Shown: one piece after another, positions 52,878 through 61,016 of the stretch
Numbering within the stretch: position 1 is the stretch's first letter
How the letters are laid out: each line of letters starts with the position of its first letter
Assembly: GCF_030519475.1 (NCBI RefSeq)
Contig: NZ_JAUMKD010000001.1
Span: 1,550,001-1,614,000, forward strand
Direction of reading: 5' to 3'
Source of the DNA: Micromonospora sp. C28SCA-DRY-2
GTDB lineage: Bacteria > Actinomycetota > Actinomycetes > Mycobacteriales > Micromonosporaceae
Length of the DNA stretch: 64,000 nucleotides
Program-made: the position numbers and the translations under genes
Notes under the pieces: generated by a model
What the model was told of the DNA's origin: nothing
The model's database searches: none
What the model saw: the letters and a program-made list of their open reading frames with translations, nothing else

Positions 52878-53174
52878 CGTGCCGCGGCAGCGTACCCCGG
52901 TGGACGGGAGCGCGATGTCCGCCGATCGGCGCATCTCGGCGGGCTTCAGCCTCCGCATCGGACCGGAGGCGCCTGGCAGATCCGCGACCGGTGTTTCAAC
53001 GTCCGTCGAGGCGGCCTCAACCCGGTCGAGATCCGCGCCTTCCTGCACCAGGTGGCCGACGAACTCACGGTCGCGCAGACCGCCCTGGCCGCGGTGCAGG
53101 AGGAGAACGTACGGATCAAGAACGCGCTGCGCTCCTGGCAGAGCGCCCAGTCGGCCCACCACCGCTACCGATGA
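52878..53174 (+). pseudogene. DivIVA-domain protein fragment without start codon
   Basis: This frame encodes WQIRDRCFNVRRGGLNPVEI, then RAFLHQVADELTVAQTALAA and a charged helix ending SAHHRYR. It matches the DivIVA-like domain proteins of Micromonosporaceae (FxVxRRGLxPxEVxxFL pattern). An in-frame TGA lies at 52875-52877, and no ATG, GTG or TTG occurs between it and the conserved region. Either the 5' end is lost, or a frameshift disconnects it, or translation starts at a non-standard codon. Its stop overlaps the ATG of the next gene (ATGA). The conserved region appears intact. Confidence 0.55.
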
Positions 53175-53416
53175 GCGACCGCTGGGTGATCCACCTGCCG
53201 GTCACCGCGCCCGACCTGCACCGGGCCCGGATCTTCGCCCGGTCCGCCGCGCGGTTGCTGGCCGGGCTCACCGCGCGGGTCGAGCCGGGCGGCGTCACCG
53301 TCTCGGCCGAGGACCAGCAGGGCGTACGCCACTGGGTCTTCTGCGACCGGCCACTGCCTGGCGGCGCGCGCTGCACCCTGCCGGTCGACCACACCGCGCC
53401 CTGCTCCCGCCGGTGA
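53171..53416 (+). CDS. small hypothetical protein downstream of the DivIVA fragment
   Basis: An 81-residue protein, MSDRWVIHLPVTAPDLHRAR, then IFARSAARLLAGLTARVEPG and a C-terminal HWVFCDRPLPGGARCTLPVD followed by HTAPCSRR. It has three cysteines and one possible beta-alpha fold. Its ATG overlaps the stop of the DivIVA-like frame, the same coupling I would expect for a conserved gene pair. Function unknown. A large stem-loop follows 18 bp later. Confidence 0.62.
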   Translation: MSDRWVIHLPVTAPDLHRARIFARSAARLLAGLTARVEPGGVTVSAEDQQGVRHWVFCDRPLPGGARCTLPVDHTAPCSRR

Positions 53417-53434
53417 AGCATCGGGTCGCCAGGT

Positions 53435-53481
53435 CGGCGATATGGCGGTATCCGCATGGCCTGGATACCGCCATATCGGCG
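53435..53481. terminator. 19-bp stem-loop, AT-rich core, candidate terminator or dispersed palindrome
   Basis: Left arm 53435-53453 and right arm 53463-53481 pair over 19 bp with one mismatch; the loop is GCATGGCCT. The core, GATATGGCGGTATCC, is AT-richer than its surroundings. It follows the small CDS on the plus strand and faces the metalloprotease gene from the other side. Confidence 0.7.
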
Positions 53482-53491
53482 AAATGGAGTG

Positions 53492-53549
53492 GATCAAGCC
53501 GGCGACACCGCGTCGATCAAGCCGGCGGCGTGGGGCGTATCAAGCCGGG
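53492..53549. repeat. three direct repeats, 23-bp period
   Basis: The sequence GATCAAGCCGGCG occurs at 53492 and 53515, and a slightly diverged copy (TATCAAGCCGGG) at 53538. The 23-bp period is exact, with variable 10-bp spacers. They follow directly on the 19-bp stem-loop. Confidence 0.7.
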
Positions 53550-53559
53550 CACGAGGAGG

Positions 53560-53593
53560 GGTTGGCGGGCCGCCGAAAGCCGGCCCGCCAACC
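53560..53593 (-). terminator. terminator of the metalloprotease gene
   Basis: A 13-bp perfect stem (53560-53572 with 53581-53593) and 8-base loop, beginning 12 bp after the stop of the minus-strand gene. Both arms carry GGTTGG/CCAACC ends. Confidence 0.72.
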
Positions 53594-53605
53594 CCCAACC
53601 GAGAC

Positions 53606-54568
53606 CTACTTGCCGCCGCCGGCTCGGAAGGCGACCCAGGCGTCGCTCATCCGGTCCGCCTGACCCGGCGTGAACATGTTCATGCAGGAGTCCTGCGTGT
53701 AGTCCATGAAGTTGTGGATCGGGTCCAGCCCGGGAGCGGTGCAGGTGTCCGCGCCCACCGGGCAGTTGAACTGCGGCGCGGCCTCGCGCGGCGTGTCCGC
53801 GACGAAGTCGCCGGAGGCGGAGCAGCCGTGCGCGAAGGTGTGCTCCAGCATCAGCCAGTGCCCGACCTCGTGGGTCAGCGTGTCACCGAGGGCGTACTTG
53901 CCGGCCGTGCCGCCCGGCATCGACTCGTCGAGCATCACCACGCCGTCGATGTAGTCGCGGCCGTTGTTGTAGCCCTTCGGGAAGTACGCCCAGCCGAGCA
54001 GGCCGCCGCCGATGTTCGCCGCGTACACGTTCAGGGTGCGGGCGTCGCCGGTGTGCAGCGCCTTCTTCATGTCCCGCTCGTTCTTGCCCGGCACCACGGT
54101 GTACCAGTCGCTGTTCACGGTCCAGGTGGTGTCGACCAGGTCGAACCGGAACGGCGTGTCGGAGGCGTCCGGCGCGGTGCTGCCCGAGAACGAGTCGTTG
54201 AGCACCTCCATCTGGTCCGCGATCATGGTGTTCCACCGGGCCGTCTCGGCCGCGGTGAGCGGGTGGTCGGAGATCATGTGGAAGACCGTCGGCACGGTGA
54301 CGCTGCCGTTCGCCAGCCGCGGCGAATCCTTGATCACGCCGTACGCGTTCGCCTCGTTCTTCGAGTACAGCTCCGGCTCCTGGGCGGTGGCGCCCTCGGC
54401 TACCCGGGCCGCGCTGTGCCCGTGCCCATCCGGCTCGCACGCCTCGACACCCGGGGAGGCGGTCACGGGTGCGGCCGTGGCCACCGCCCCGGAGGCCCCA
54501 CCGGCCGCCAGGAAGGTCGCAGCGGTAGCGGTGAGCACCGCCGCTCGGAAAGTTCGTCTCCTGTGCAT
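53606..54568 (-). CDS. secreted zinc metalloprotease (pappalysin/M43-like)
   Basis: A 320-residue secreted metzincin. The signal peptide MHRRRTFRAAVLTATAATFL is followed by an Ala-rich cleavage region. The zinc site is HEVGHWLMLEH (His233, Glu234, His237, His243), a metzincin-type motif, and the Met-turn is FMDYTQDSCMNMFT. Cysteines (HGCSASGDFVADTPRE, CPVGADTC, DSCM) suggest disulfides as in the pappalysin M43 family. Such proteases cleave extracellular proteins during growth on protein. AAAGGTG precedes the ATG. A hairpin terminator ends the unit. Confidence 0.9.
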   Translation of the reverse strand: MHRRRTFRAAVLTATAATFLAAGGASGAVATAAPVTASPGVEACEPDGHGHSAARVAEGATAQEPELYSKNEANAYGVIKDSPRLANGSVTVPTVFHMISDHPLTAAETARWNTMIADQMEVLNDSFSGSTAPDASDTPFRFDLVDTTWTVNSDWYTVVPGKNERDMKKALHTGDARTLNVYAANIGGGLLGWAYFPKGYNNGRDYIDGVVMLDESMPGGTAGKYALGDTLTHEVGHWLMLEHTFAHGCSASGDFVADTPREAAPQFNCPVGADTCTAPGLDPIHNFMDYTQDSCMNMFTPGQADRMSDAWVAFRAGGGK

Positions 54569-54657
54569 CGTTGCACCTTTCAGGGGATGGTAAACGGTGC
54601 GGAATCGACGCGGGGTTGCCACGACCAGGTCGATGACGTCGTCGTCCCGGTATCAGA

Positions 54658-54680
54658 CCACGTGGTTGCCGTGCGGCAAC
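54658..54680. promoter_or_regulatory. overlapping palindromes near the small cationic gene
   Basis: CCACGTGG (54658-54665) overlaps the start of a perfect palindrome GTTGCCG-TG-CGGCAAC (54665-54680). They lie about 90 bp upstream of the metalloprotease start (on the minus strand) and 150 bp upstream of a small plus-strand gene. Likely a regulator-binding site for one of them. Confidence 0.45.
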
Positions 54681-54833
54681 AGACCCTCAGCAGACGAAAC
54701 GCCTGACCAACCCGGTGCGTCCGCGCAGCGGTCCGGCCGATGCTCGCGCATGGCCGCCGCCTCCGGGGGTACGCGAGCCGCGAGACCGGAACCGCCGTCT
54801 CCGATCTGGCGTAACCGGGAAGAGAGGCAACCG

Positions 54834-54959
54834 ATGAAGGACAGAATCCTCCGAGGGCTGAAGAAGGGCACCAAGACCATCATGGTGCGCCGCCGGCGCG
54901 GAGACGCCATGATCAGCAAGCCGACCCGCTCCAGACGCCCCGGCCGACTGTTCCAGTGA
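54834..54959 (+). CDS. small strongly cationic protein
   Basis: A 41-residue protein, MKDRILRGLKKGTKTIMVRR, then RRGDAMISKPTRSRRPGRLFQ. About 16 of 41 residues are Lys or Arg, and the first 18 could form an amphipathic helix. It has GAGAGGCAACCG before the ATG. No known family is recognised. It could be a nucleic-acid-binding or secreted antimicrobial-like peptide; no export signal or modifying enzymes are nearby. The palindromes upstream make it plausible as a regulated gene, but it may be spurious. Confidence 0.42.
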   Translation: MKDRILRGLKKGTKTIMVRRRRGDAMISKPTRSRRPGRLFQ

Positions 54960-55028
54960 GCCTTCCGCGCCCGGCCGCGTAAGGGGCACGCGCTGTGCCG
55001 GCCACCGGACAGGTGGCGGCCGGTGGCG

Positions 55029-55784
55029 TCAGAGCACCCGGGTGACCTGCTCGGCGGCGATCCGCGCGTCCCGCCGGGCCGGGTCGAGGTTGGCGCAGAC
55101 CACCACCGACGCGCCCACGCTCAGCGGGGCGAGCAGCCACTTCACCGGCTGCTCGTGCTCGGCGGCGTCGACCAGCAGCCGGTCGCCGGCGCGCAGGTCG
55201 AGCTGGTCGGCCAGGCTCAGGGCGAGCTGCCCCCACTCGTCGTAGCTGGTGCCGTCGGGGCTGGCCGGGTCCGTCGCGCGGATGGCGGCGTGGTCGGGCG
55301 GGGCGTCGGTGTGCCGCAGCACCTCGGCGGACCAGTCGAGCCAGCCCACCGGCACGTCGGCCAGCCGGCCCGGCCCGGTGCCGACCAGGTAGCGGTGGGT
55401 GCCGTCCGGCACGTCCTCCAGCCAGTCGTCCAGCCGTTCCGGGGTCACGAACACCGCGTCGTACGGCCGGTCGGCGCCCGGTTCGAGTACCGGCAGCCCG
55501 GCGGTGGCCCGCGGCCGGTACGACACCGCCAGCCCGGCCGCCCACGCGCCGAGCAGCACCGCCGCGGTACGCCAGTGCGGCGGCAGCAGCACCGCGACCC
55601 GGTCGCCGGGGCGCAGCCGGCAGCCGTCCCGCAGCAGGCCCGCGCTGCGCGCCGCCCAGTCGCCGAGCTGCGCCGCGGTCAGGTCGACCCGCTCGCCGGT
55701 CGCGTCGTCGCACCAGCTGAGCAGCGGACGGTCGGTCGTGCGCAGCGCCTCGGGCGCGACGGTGACGGGCGTACTGGCAGCCAT
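55029..55784 (-). CDS. TIGR03089-type protein (AMP-binding N-terminal-like)
   Basis: A 251-residue protein related to the N-terminal part of AMP-dependent acyl-CoA synthetases but lacking the ATP-binding P-loop and the C-terminal lid. It has RLRPGDRVAVLLPPHWRTAA, LLGAWAAGLAVSYRP, and a closing LLVDAAEHEQPVKWLLAPLS with ASVVVCANL. This is the actinobacterial TIGR03089 family of unknown function. It is therefore unlikely to be an active ligase. GGAGGAGCG precedes the ATG. It stands alone between the small cationic gene and a SigE operon. Confidence 0.82.
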   Translation of the reverse strand: MAASTPVTVAPEALRTTDRPLLSWCDDATGERVDLTAAQLGDWAARSAGLLRDGCRLRPGDRVAVLLPPHWRTAAVLLGAWAAGLAVSYRPRATAGLPVLEPGADRPYDAVFVTPERLDDWLEDVPDGTHRYLVGTGPGRLADVPVGWLDWSAEVLRHTDAPPDHAAIRATDPASPDGTSYDEWGQLALSLADQLDLRAGDRLLVDAAEHEQPVKWLLAPLSVGASVVVCANLDPARRDARIAAEQVTRVL

Positions 55785-55903
55785 CGGGCGCTCCTCCCTG
55801 CCGGTGCGTCCACCCTAACCACCGCCGGCCGTCCGGCCCGCCCCCGGACCGACCAGAGGTGCCCGCGACCGTCGGGTCGCGGACACCCCGTCGCCGTACC
55901 GGG

Positions 55904-56791
55904 CTACTCCCTGACCATGACCACGTCGGTCGGGCGCTTCACCGTCACCTCGACGCCGTAGTCGAAGATTTCCAGGGTCGCGTTGGCCGTGCCGGTGTCG
56001 AGCCGGCCCTTCGCCGTGGACTGCCACGTGCTGCTGAGCACCACCGTGGCGATCCGCCCGTCGGCGTCGAGAGTGATGTCGCCGGACGTGCTGGTCGACC
56101 CGTCGCGATACTGCGTGCCGTACTGGAAGTGCAGCGTGCCGTCCGGGTTCTCGCTGATCGTCGCGTTCGCGCCCTTCAGCGCCCTGAGCAGGGCCGCCGG
56201 GTCGGGTGCGGCGGCACCCAGCACGCCGCTGCCGTCGTCGTACAGCGACAGCCGGTCGTACGTGCCGGGGTACTGGCCGTACCGGCCGTACGTCTCGCCC
56301 GGGCCGGTCTTGTCGGCCGGCAGCTCGCCCTGCGGTCGTTCCCCGCCCACGTACCGGGTGCCGTTGATCAGCAACTCGGTCATCACCGAGTCGTCCTGCG
56401 GCGCGCGGACGTACCCGGTGCGGGTCTTCGGGTCGAACGCGCCCTCGTACGTCAGCCCTCCGACGTAGCTCAGCCGCATGCGGTAGCTGATGTTCTCGCT
56501 GGCGGTGACCGCCGCGACCAGCTTCATCTGCGGCGAGACCGGGGCCGGCCGGGGCGCCTCCTGCGCGGCGGTGCCGGCCGGGCGGCCCGTCCCCGGCAGC
56601 GTCGCCACGGTCGCCGCCGTGCCGATCCCCAGCGCCAGCAGCGCGCAGGTCGCGCCGACCATCGTCGTGGTCCGGCGCCGCCGGGCCCGCCGGCCCCGGT
56701 CGAGCAGCACCCCCACCGGGGGTACGGAGTCCGGCTCGCCGTCGACCATGTCGTGCATCCGGTGGGCGAGGCGCTCGTCGAGCGTGTCCAT
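55904..56791 (-). CDS. membrane-anchored extracytoplasmic protein downstream of SigE sigma factor
   Basis: A 295-residue protein. A 40-residue cytosolic part (MDTLDERLAHRMHDMVDGEP, then LLDRGRRARRRRTTT) is followed by one transmembrane helix (MVGATCALLALGIGTAATVA). An extracytoplasmic beta domain with DGTLHFQYGTQYRDGS and repeated Gly-Tyr turns (YGRYGQYPGTYDRL) completes it. This is the layout of anti-sigma-like partners in SigE operons. It follows the sigma gene by six bases and has an AGGTGATC site. No zinc-binding anti-sigma motif is visible, so its regulatory role is inferred from position. Confidence 0.7.
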   Translation of the reverse strand: MDTLDERLAHRMHDMVDGEPDSVPPVGVLLDRGRRARRRRTTTMVGATCALLALGIGTAATVATLPGTGRPAGTAAQEAPRPAPVSPQMKLVAAVTASENISYRMRLSYVGGLTYEGAFDPKTRTGYVRAPQDDSVMTELLINGTRYVGGERPQGELPADKTGPGETYGRYGQYPGTYDRLSLYDDGSGVLGAAAPDPAALLRALKGANATISENPDGTLHFQYGTQYRDGSTSTSGDITLDADGRIATVVLSSTWQSTAKGRLDTGTANATLEIFDYGVEVTVKRPTDVVMVRE

Positions 56792-56797
56792 CACTGA

Positions 56798-57316
56798 TCA
56801 CCTGCTTACCTGGTAGGTGGGTTTATCGAGAAGGTGGCGGAGCTTGTCCAACGCCCGGGCGTTCTGGCTCTTGACAGTGCCGAGCGTGCAGCCGAGCACC
56901 CGGGCGACCTCGCGCTCGGTCAGGTCCTCGTAGTGGCGGAGCACCACGACCGCGCGCTGCCGGGCCGGTAGCGACATCAGCGCCCGGCGCAGCACGTCCG
57001 CGTCCGGGTCGAGGTCACCGGCCGGGGCGGCCCGGTCGGGCACCTCCCCGACGAGGTTCTCCCGGCGACTGCGCCGCCAGCCGGACGTGTTGTTGTTGAC
57101 CAGGGCCCGGCGCAGGTACGCGTGCGGGTCGTCGAGCCGGGACAGCCGGCGCCACCGCTCGTACACCTTGACCAGGCTGTCCTGCAGCAGCTCCTCGGCC
57201 CGCCACCGGTCGCCGGTGAGCAGCATGGCCAGCCGGATGTGGCGTTGCCAGGCCACCTCGACGAACGCCACGTACGACCGGTCCGCACTGGAGAGCCGTT
57301 CTGTTTGGTCGGTCAC
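56798..57316 (-). CDS. SigE family ECF RNA polymerase sigma factor
   Basis: A 172-residue ECF sigma factor. Region 2 is FVEVAWQRHIRLAMLLTGDR, followed by WRAEELLQDSLVKVYERW. Region 4 has LPARQRAVVVLRHYEDLTER and EVARVLGCTLGTVKSQNARA. The LTGD and W-R-AEELLQD segments place it in the SigE (M. tuberculosis SigE-unrelated, Streptomyces-type) 'SigE family' of small actinobacterial sigma factors. The GTG has AGGGGC before it. It is cotranscribed with the membrane protein and divergent from a membrane-protein gene. The signal it responds to is unknown. Confidence 0.9.
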   Translation of the reverse strand: MTDQTERLSSADRSYVAFVEVAWQRHIRLAMLLTGDRWRAEELLQDSLVKVYERWRRLSRLDDPHAYLRRALVNNNTSGWRRSRRENLVGEVPDRAAPAGDLDPDADVLRRALMSLPARQRAVVVLRHYEDLTEREVARVLGCTLGTVKSQNARALDKLRHLLDKPTYQVSR

Positions 57317-57476
57317 GCCCCTAACACGTGGCGGTGCCGCAGAAGGTTGTCAGCGTTTCTCCTCGGCGGTGCGTCGACTTTGGTTACCGCCCGGCCGGCC
57401 CGGTGGCGGTATCGGCGGGCCGGGTGGCCAGGGCAGGGTGCGGGTGGTCCCCACCGCAACGCCGCGAGGAGTGCCG

Positions 57477-58610
57477 ATGCCGGCCGAGCGTCACCCCGAC
57501 CGCCTTCCCCTGCGTCGCCGGCTGTTGCCGGCCGTGGCGCTGCTGCTGCTCGCGCCCTGGACCGCCGAGTGCTCCTGGGGCGGCTTCACCGCCGACGAGT
57601 TCCTGGTGGTGGTGCTCGTGCTCGCCCCGATGTACGGCGGGGCGGCGCTGCTGATCCGGGAGACCGCCCGGCGCCTGGGCGCGGGCTGGCCGGCGATCGT
57701 GCTGCTCGCCGCCGCGTTCGGGGTGGTCCAGGCCGGTGTGGTCGACCAGTCGCTGTTCAACCCCGACTTCCTGGACGACACCGAGTTCGCCGACACGCAG
57801 GCCGCCGCCGAGGCCACCCGGGTACCGGTGCTCGGCTTCAGCGCCCGGCAGATGGTCGACTACGTGGGCAACCACGTGCTGCTGAGCATCTGCGCGCCGA
57901 TCGCGCTGGTCGAGTCGTACCTCGGGGCGGGCCGGCGGCTGCGGCCCTGGCTGGGCCGGCCGGGTCTCGCCGTGGTCGCGCTGCTCTACCTGGCCGGCAG
58001 CGTGCTGATCTTCTCCGACACGCGCGGCAGTGCGGGCTTCCTGGCCAGCCCGGTCCAGCTGGGCTTCGCCGGCACGCTGGCCCTCACGCTGATCGGCGCG
58101 GCCCTGCTGCCCCGCTGGCGGCACCGCCCCCGCCGCACCGACATGCCCGGCTGGCACACACGGCCGCCCACGCCCGTCCACGCGCCGCAGCCGGCCGGCG
58201 CTCCGCCGAAGCTGGTCGAGGCGCCAATGGCCACGCCGTCGCCGGGCGCCGGGCGGGCACCGCGACCGGTCCTGGTGGCGCTGCTGGGGCTGGTCGGCTA
58301 TTCCAGCCTGGGCCTGGTGCCCGGCTGGCCCGGGATCGCCGTCGCGGCCGCGGTCGCCGCCGTCGCCGGCGGATTGGTGGCCCGCTGGTCCGGCCGGGCC
58401 GGCTGGGGGCAGCGGCACGTGCTGGCCGCCGCCTCGGCCAGCCTGGTCGTCGCGGCCGGGTTCGCGTACGCCGTGCCGACCTACGCCCCAGCGACGCCGG
58501 CGGCGGCCCTGGCCGGCGACGTGGCGATCAGCGTCATCACGCTCAGCCTGGTCGGCGGCGCCTGGTGGCGGCTGCGCCGGCCTGCCGACGATCCCGTGGC
58601 CGCCCGCTGA
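57477..58610 (+). CDS. multi-pass membrane protein, hypothetical
   Basis: A 377-residue protein with about ten hydrophobic segments. It starts MPAERHPDRLPLRRRLLPAV; the first half has LVLAPMYGGAALLIRETARR, a loop DDTEFADTQAAAEATRVP and helix VDYVGNHVLLSICAPIALVE. A Pro-rich linker (PGWHTRPPTPVHAPQPAG) separates a second block of helices. GAGGAG precedes the ATG. The LIRETARR segment recalls CPBP-type proteins, but their Glu-Glu and His motifs are not complete. Divergent from the sigma factor, so it may belong to its regulon. Function unknown. Confidence 0.7.
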   Translation: MPAERHPDRLPLRRRLLPAVALLLLAPWTAECSWGGFTADEFLVVVLVLAPMYGGAALLIRETARRLGAGWPAIVLLAAAFGVVQAGVVDQSLFNPDFLDDTEFADTQAAAEATRVPVLGFSARQMVDYVGNHVLLSICAPIALVESYLGAGRRLRPWLGRPGLAVVALLYLAGSVLIFSDTRGSAGFLASPVQLGFAGTLALTLIGAALLPRWRHRPRRTDMPGWHTRPPTPVHAPQPAGAPPKLVEAPMATPSPGAGRAPRPVLVALLGLVGYSSLGLVPGWPGIAVAAAVAAVAGGLVARWSGRAGWGQRHVLAAASASLVVAAGFAYAVPTYAPATPAAALAGDVAISVITLSLVGGAWWRLRRPADDPVAAR

Positions 58611-58760
58611 CGCACCCTGCGACGCCCGCCTCCGGCCTCGAAGAACCCGGCGGGCCGGGGCGCGGTCTCCGGCGGCCGGGATCCATTGACCGGGGTTGCC
58701 AGAATCGGGCCGCACCCCGGCGGTCGGCCCGCCGGGCCGGCTGGTTCTGGGAGGTCCGGG

Positions 58761-59921
58761 ATGCTGGGGTCACGGGAACGGGGCGCAACGGGGCGGCGGT
58801 GGCGTACCGGCGCGGCGGTGGTGCTGGCGGCGGTGCTGCTCGGCTCGGCGGCCCGGGTGGCGCCGGCCGCCGCGGATCCGCTGCCCGTGCTCAACCCGAC
58901 GGTCACCGCCACGGTCTGGGCCAACTCGCCGACCACCGCCGAGTACCGGATCACCGGCGGCTACAGCGCCAACTCCGCCGAAGGCGACATCGTCGTGCGG
59001 CGGACCGGCACCGGGGCGTACACGGTGACGCTGGAGGGGGCGGCGACCACCGGCGGGGTGGCACACGCGGTGGCGTACGGCGGCGGGCCGGTGCACTGCA
59101 CGGTCGCCGGCTGGTACCGCAGCCTGGTCGGCCCGGACCTGCTGATCCAGGTGCGCTGCTTCGCGGCGACCGGCGCGCCGGTGGACAGCCGGTTCGTGGC
59201 CACCTTCACCAACCGCAAGCAGATCCACCAGGGCCGGCTGGCCTGGTTCGTCACCGACCAGGCGGCGCCGACCGGGCTGCGTACGCTGCCCGCCACCTAC
59301 CGGTACGACTCCACCGGCGGCGAGGTCCGGTACGAGCGGCTGGGCACCGGCCGTTACCAGATCCACGTGAACCCGAACCCGCCCAGCGAACTCGGCCACC
59401 CGTACTTCCCGATGACCCACGTCACCGCGCTCGGCACCAGCGCGGTGAACTGCCAGATCTCCTGGCCGGACCACTGGCAGGTGCGCTGCGCCAACGCGGC
59501 GGGCACCCCGGTCGACGCCCGCTTCGTGGTCACCTACGGCGTCCGCGTCGACCTGCTGGGCCACTCGACCGGCCCGCGCTTCGCCAGCGGCACGCTCTAC
59601 GGCGAGGAGGCGAGCGGCGGGGTGATCAGCGGCGACTCGTACAACTCGGTGCTGGCCGACTACGGCGGCGCCCACGGCACGCTGCTGGGCACCGGCCGCT
59701 ACGAGATGACCTTCCGGGGCACCGGCGCGGCGTACGGCACCGCCTTCGTCAACGCGCACGCGCCGCACTTCGACAGCCAGCCCACCCGCGGTCACTGTGT
59801 GCTCGCTGGTTGGGGTCGGGTGGGCGCGGACACGGTCGTCCGGGTCAACTGCTACGCCTGGCTCGGCGTGCCGGCGAACCTGAACGCGCGGATCTCGTAC
59901 ACCACCTGGCCGGCGGCCTGA
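58761..59921 (+). CDS. secreted protein of three internal repeats
   Basis: A 386-residue exported protein. Signal peptide with twin Arg region RGATGRRWRTGAAVVLAAVL and AxA cleavage site near APAAAD. The mature protein has three repeats of about 110 residues. Each contains a GTGxYxV/M strand, a Gly/His-rich turn and a cysteine-containing VHCTVAGWY, VNCQISWPD or HCVLAGWGR segment, then VRCFAATGAPVDSRF, VRCANAAGTPVDARF or VNCYAWLGVPANLNA. Two Cys per repeat suggest disulfides. GGGAGG precedes the ATG. Unknown function, probably a surface or secreted binding protein. Confidence 0.72.
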   Translation: MLGSRERGATGRRWRTGAAVVLAAVLLGSAARVAPAAADPLPVLNPTVTATVWANSPTTAEYRITGGYSANSAEGDIVVRRTGTGAYTVTLEGAATTGGVAHAVAYGGGPVHCTVAGWYRSLVGPDLLIQVRCFAATGAPVDSRFVATFTNRKQIHQGRLAWFVTDQAAPTGLRTLPATYRYDSTGGEVRYERLGTGRYQIHVNPNPPSELGHPYFPMTHVTALGTSAVNCQISWPDHWQVRCANAAGTPVDARFVVTYGVRVDLLGHSTGPRFASGTLYGEEASGGVISGDSYNSVLADYGGAHGTLLGTGRYEMTFRGTGAAYGTAFVNAHAPHFDSQPTRGHCVLAGWGRVGADTVVRVNCYAWLGVPANLNARISYTTWPAA

Positions 59922-59983
59922 CGAGTCGGCCGGCTGACCGGGCCCGGCCCGGGCGGCGTGCGGGCGGGCCGCCCGCCCGTTGG

Positions 59984-60847
59984 TCAGCGGCGACGGAGCA
60001 GGTAGCGGGCCCGCCGGCCGGCGTCGGCGAACCCGAGCCGCCGGTACAGCCCCGCCGCCGGGTTGTTGTCGTTGACGCAGAGCCAGACCTCCCGTGCCCC
60101 GTCGCGGGCGAGGCCGCGCAGCGCACAGGCCACCAGGTACGCCCCGACTCGCCGCCCCCGCCACCCGGGCACCACACCCACCTGGTCGACCCAGTTGTCG
60201 ATGACGTTGACGAAGCCGACGGCGGCACCGTCGGGACCGCGCGCGACGAGCGACAGGTCCCGCCGGTACTCGTCGTCCTCTCCCAGCTCACCCAGCCACT
60301 CGTCGGCGGTGGGCGAGGCGAAGCCGGGCCGGTCGGCGAACGACGCCCGGTAGGTCTCGAACAGCTCGGCGTCGAGCGTCACGGGCTCGGTGGTCACGCC
60401 GTCGGGGCGAGCGACATCGGGAAGGGAACCGAGGTCGTGCCGCTGCACCCACTCGGTGAACGTCCGCTCGAAGCCGTGCGCCGTGAACAGGGCTTCCGCG
60501 CCCGCGCTCCACGTCTCGGTGGTCACCAGCAGGTCGGCGTCGCCCGCCTGCTCGCCCGCCCAGCTCAGCAGCCGCCCGCCGAGGCCCCGCCCCCGCCAGG
60601 CCGGGTGCACCAGGCCGGTGCTGGTGGCCGGCCGTCCGCCCAGGCCGACCGCCACGGCCGCGACCAGGCCACCGTCGTGCCAGGCGCCGAGGGTACGGGA
60701 CTGAAGCAGCCGCGCCCGCACCAACGGCGTACGGGCGAACAGCGGCAGCCCGCCGTCGACGCCCAGGCACGCCTCGGCCAGCCGGGTCAGCTCCGGCAGG
60801 TGGTCCTCACCGAACTCTTTCCAGGTCAACCCGCCTGTCCCGGCCAT
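59984..60847 (-). CDS. tandem GNAT-domain N-acetyltransferase
   Basis: A 287-residue protein with two GNAT folds. The N-terminal domain has TGLVHPAWRGRGLGGRLLSW (acetyl-CoA loop) and the C-terminal domain has DQVGVVPGWRGRRVGAYLVA and VNDNNPAAGLYRRLGF. Two-domain GNATs in actinomycetes include MshD (mycothiol synthase), but the MshD-specific motifs are not evident, so I leave it unspecified. The ATG is preceded by GGGGTGGGG; a longer upstream frame is rejected. Transcribed toward the convergent secreted-protein gene. Substrate unknown. Confidence 0.85.
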   Translation of the reverse strand: MAGTGGLTWKEFGEDHLPELTRLAEACLGVDGGLPLFARTPLVRARLLQSRTLGAWHDGGLVAAVAVGLGGRPATSTGLVHPAWRGRGLGGRLLSWAGEQAGDADLLVTTETWSAGAEALFTAHGFERTFTEWVQRHDLGSLPDVARPDGVTTEPVTLDAELFETYRASFADRPGFASPTADEWLGELGEDDEYRRDLSLVARGPDGAAVGFVNVIDNWVDQVGVVPGWRGRRVGAYLVACALRGLARDGAREVWLCVNDNNPAAGLYRRLGFADAGRRARYLLRRR

Positions 60848-61016
60848 CCCCACCCCTGTCGTCAACGCCCACCGACCGACCGCCAACCATCCGTCAACCG
60901 GTGAAGGCCCGGCAGGCAGTAGGCACCGCGCCCCTGGTGGGTGTCAAACAGATTCCACCGCATACCCGCCTCGGAGCGTCAGCGCATGGCGACCTCGAAG
61001 CAGAGCGCCTCGTGGA

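Noticed and set aside
57122..60904. 1260-residue plus-strand open frame
   Set aside because: It overlaps three supported genes and shows no domain; shadow.
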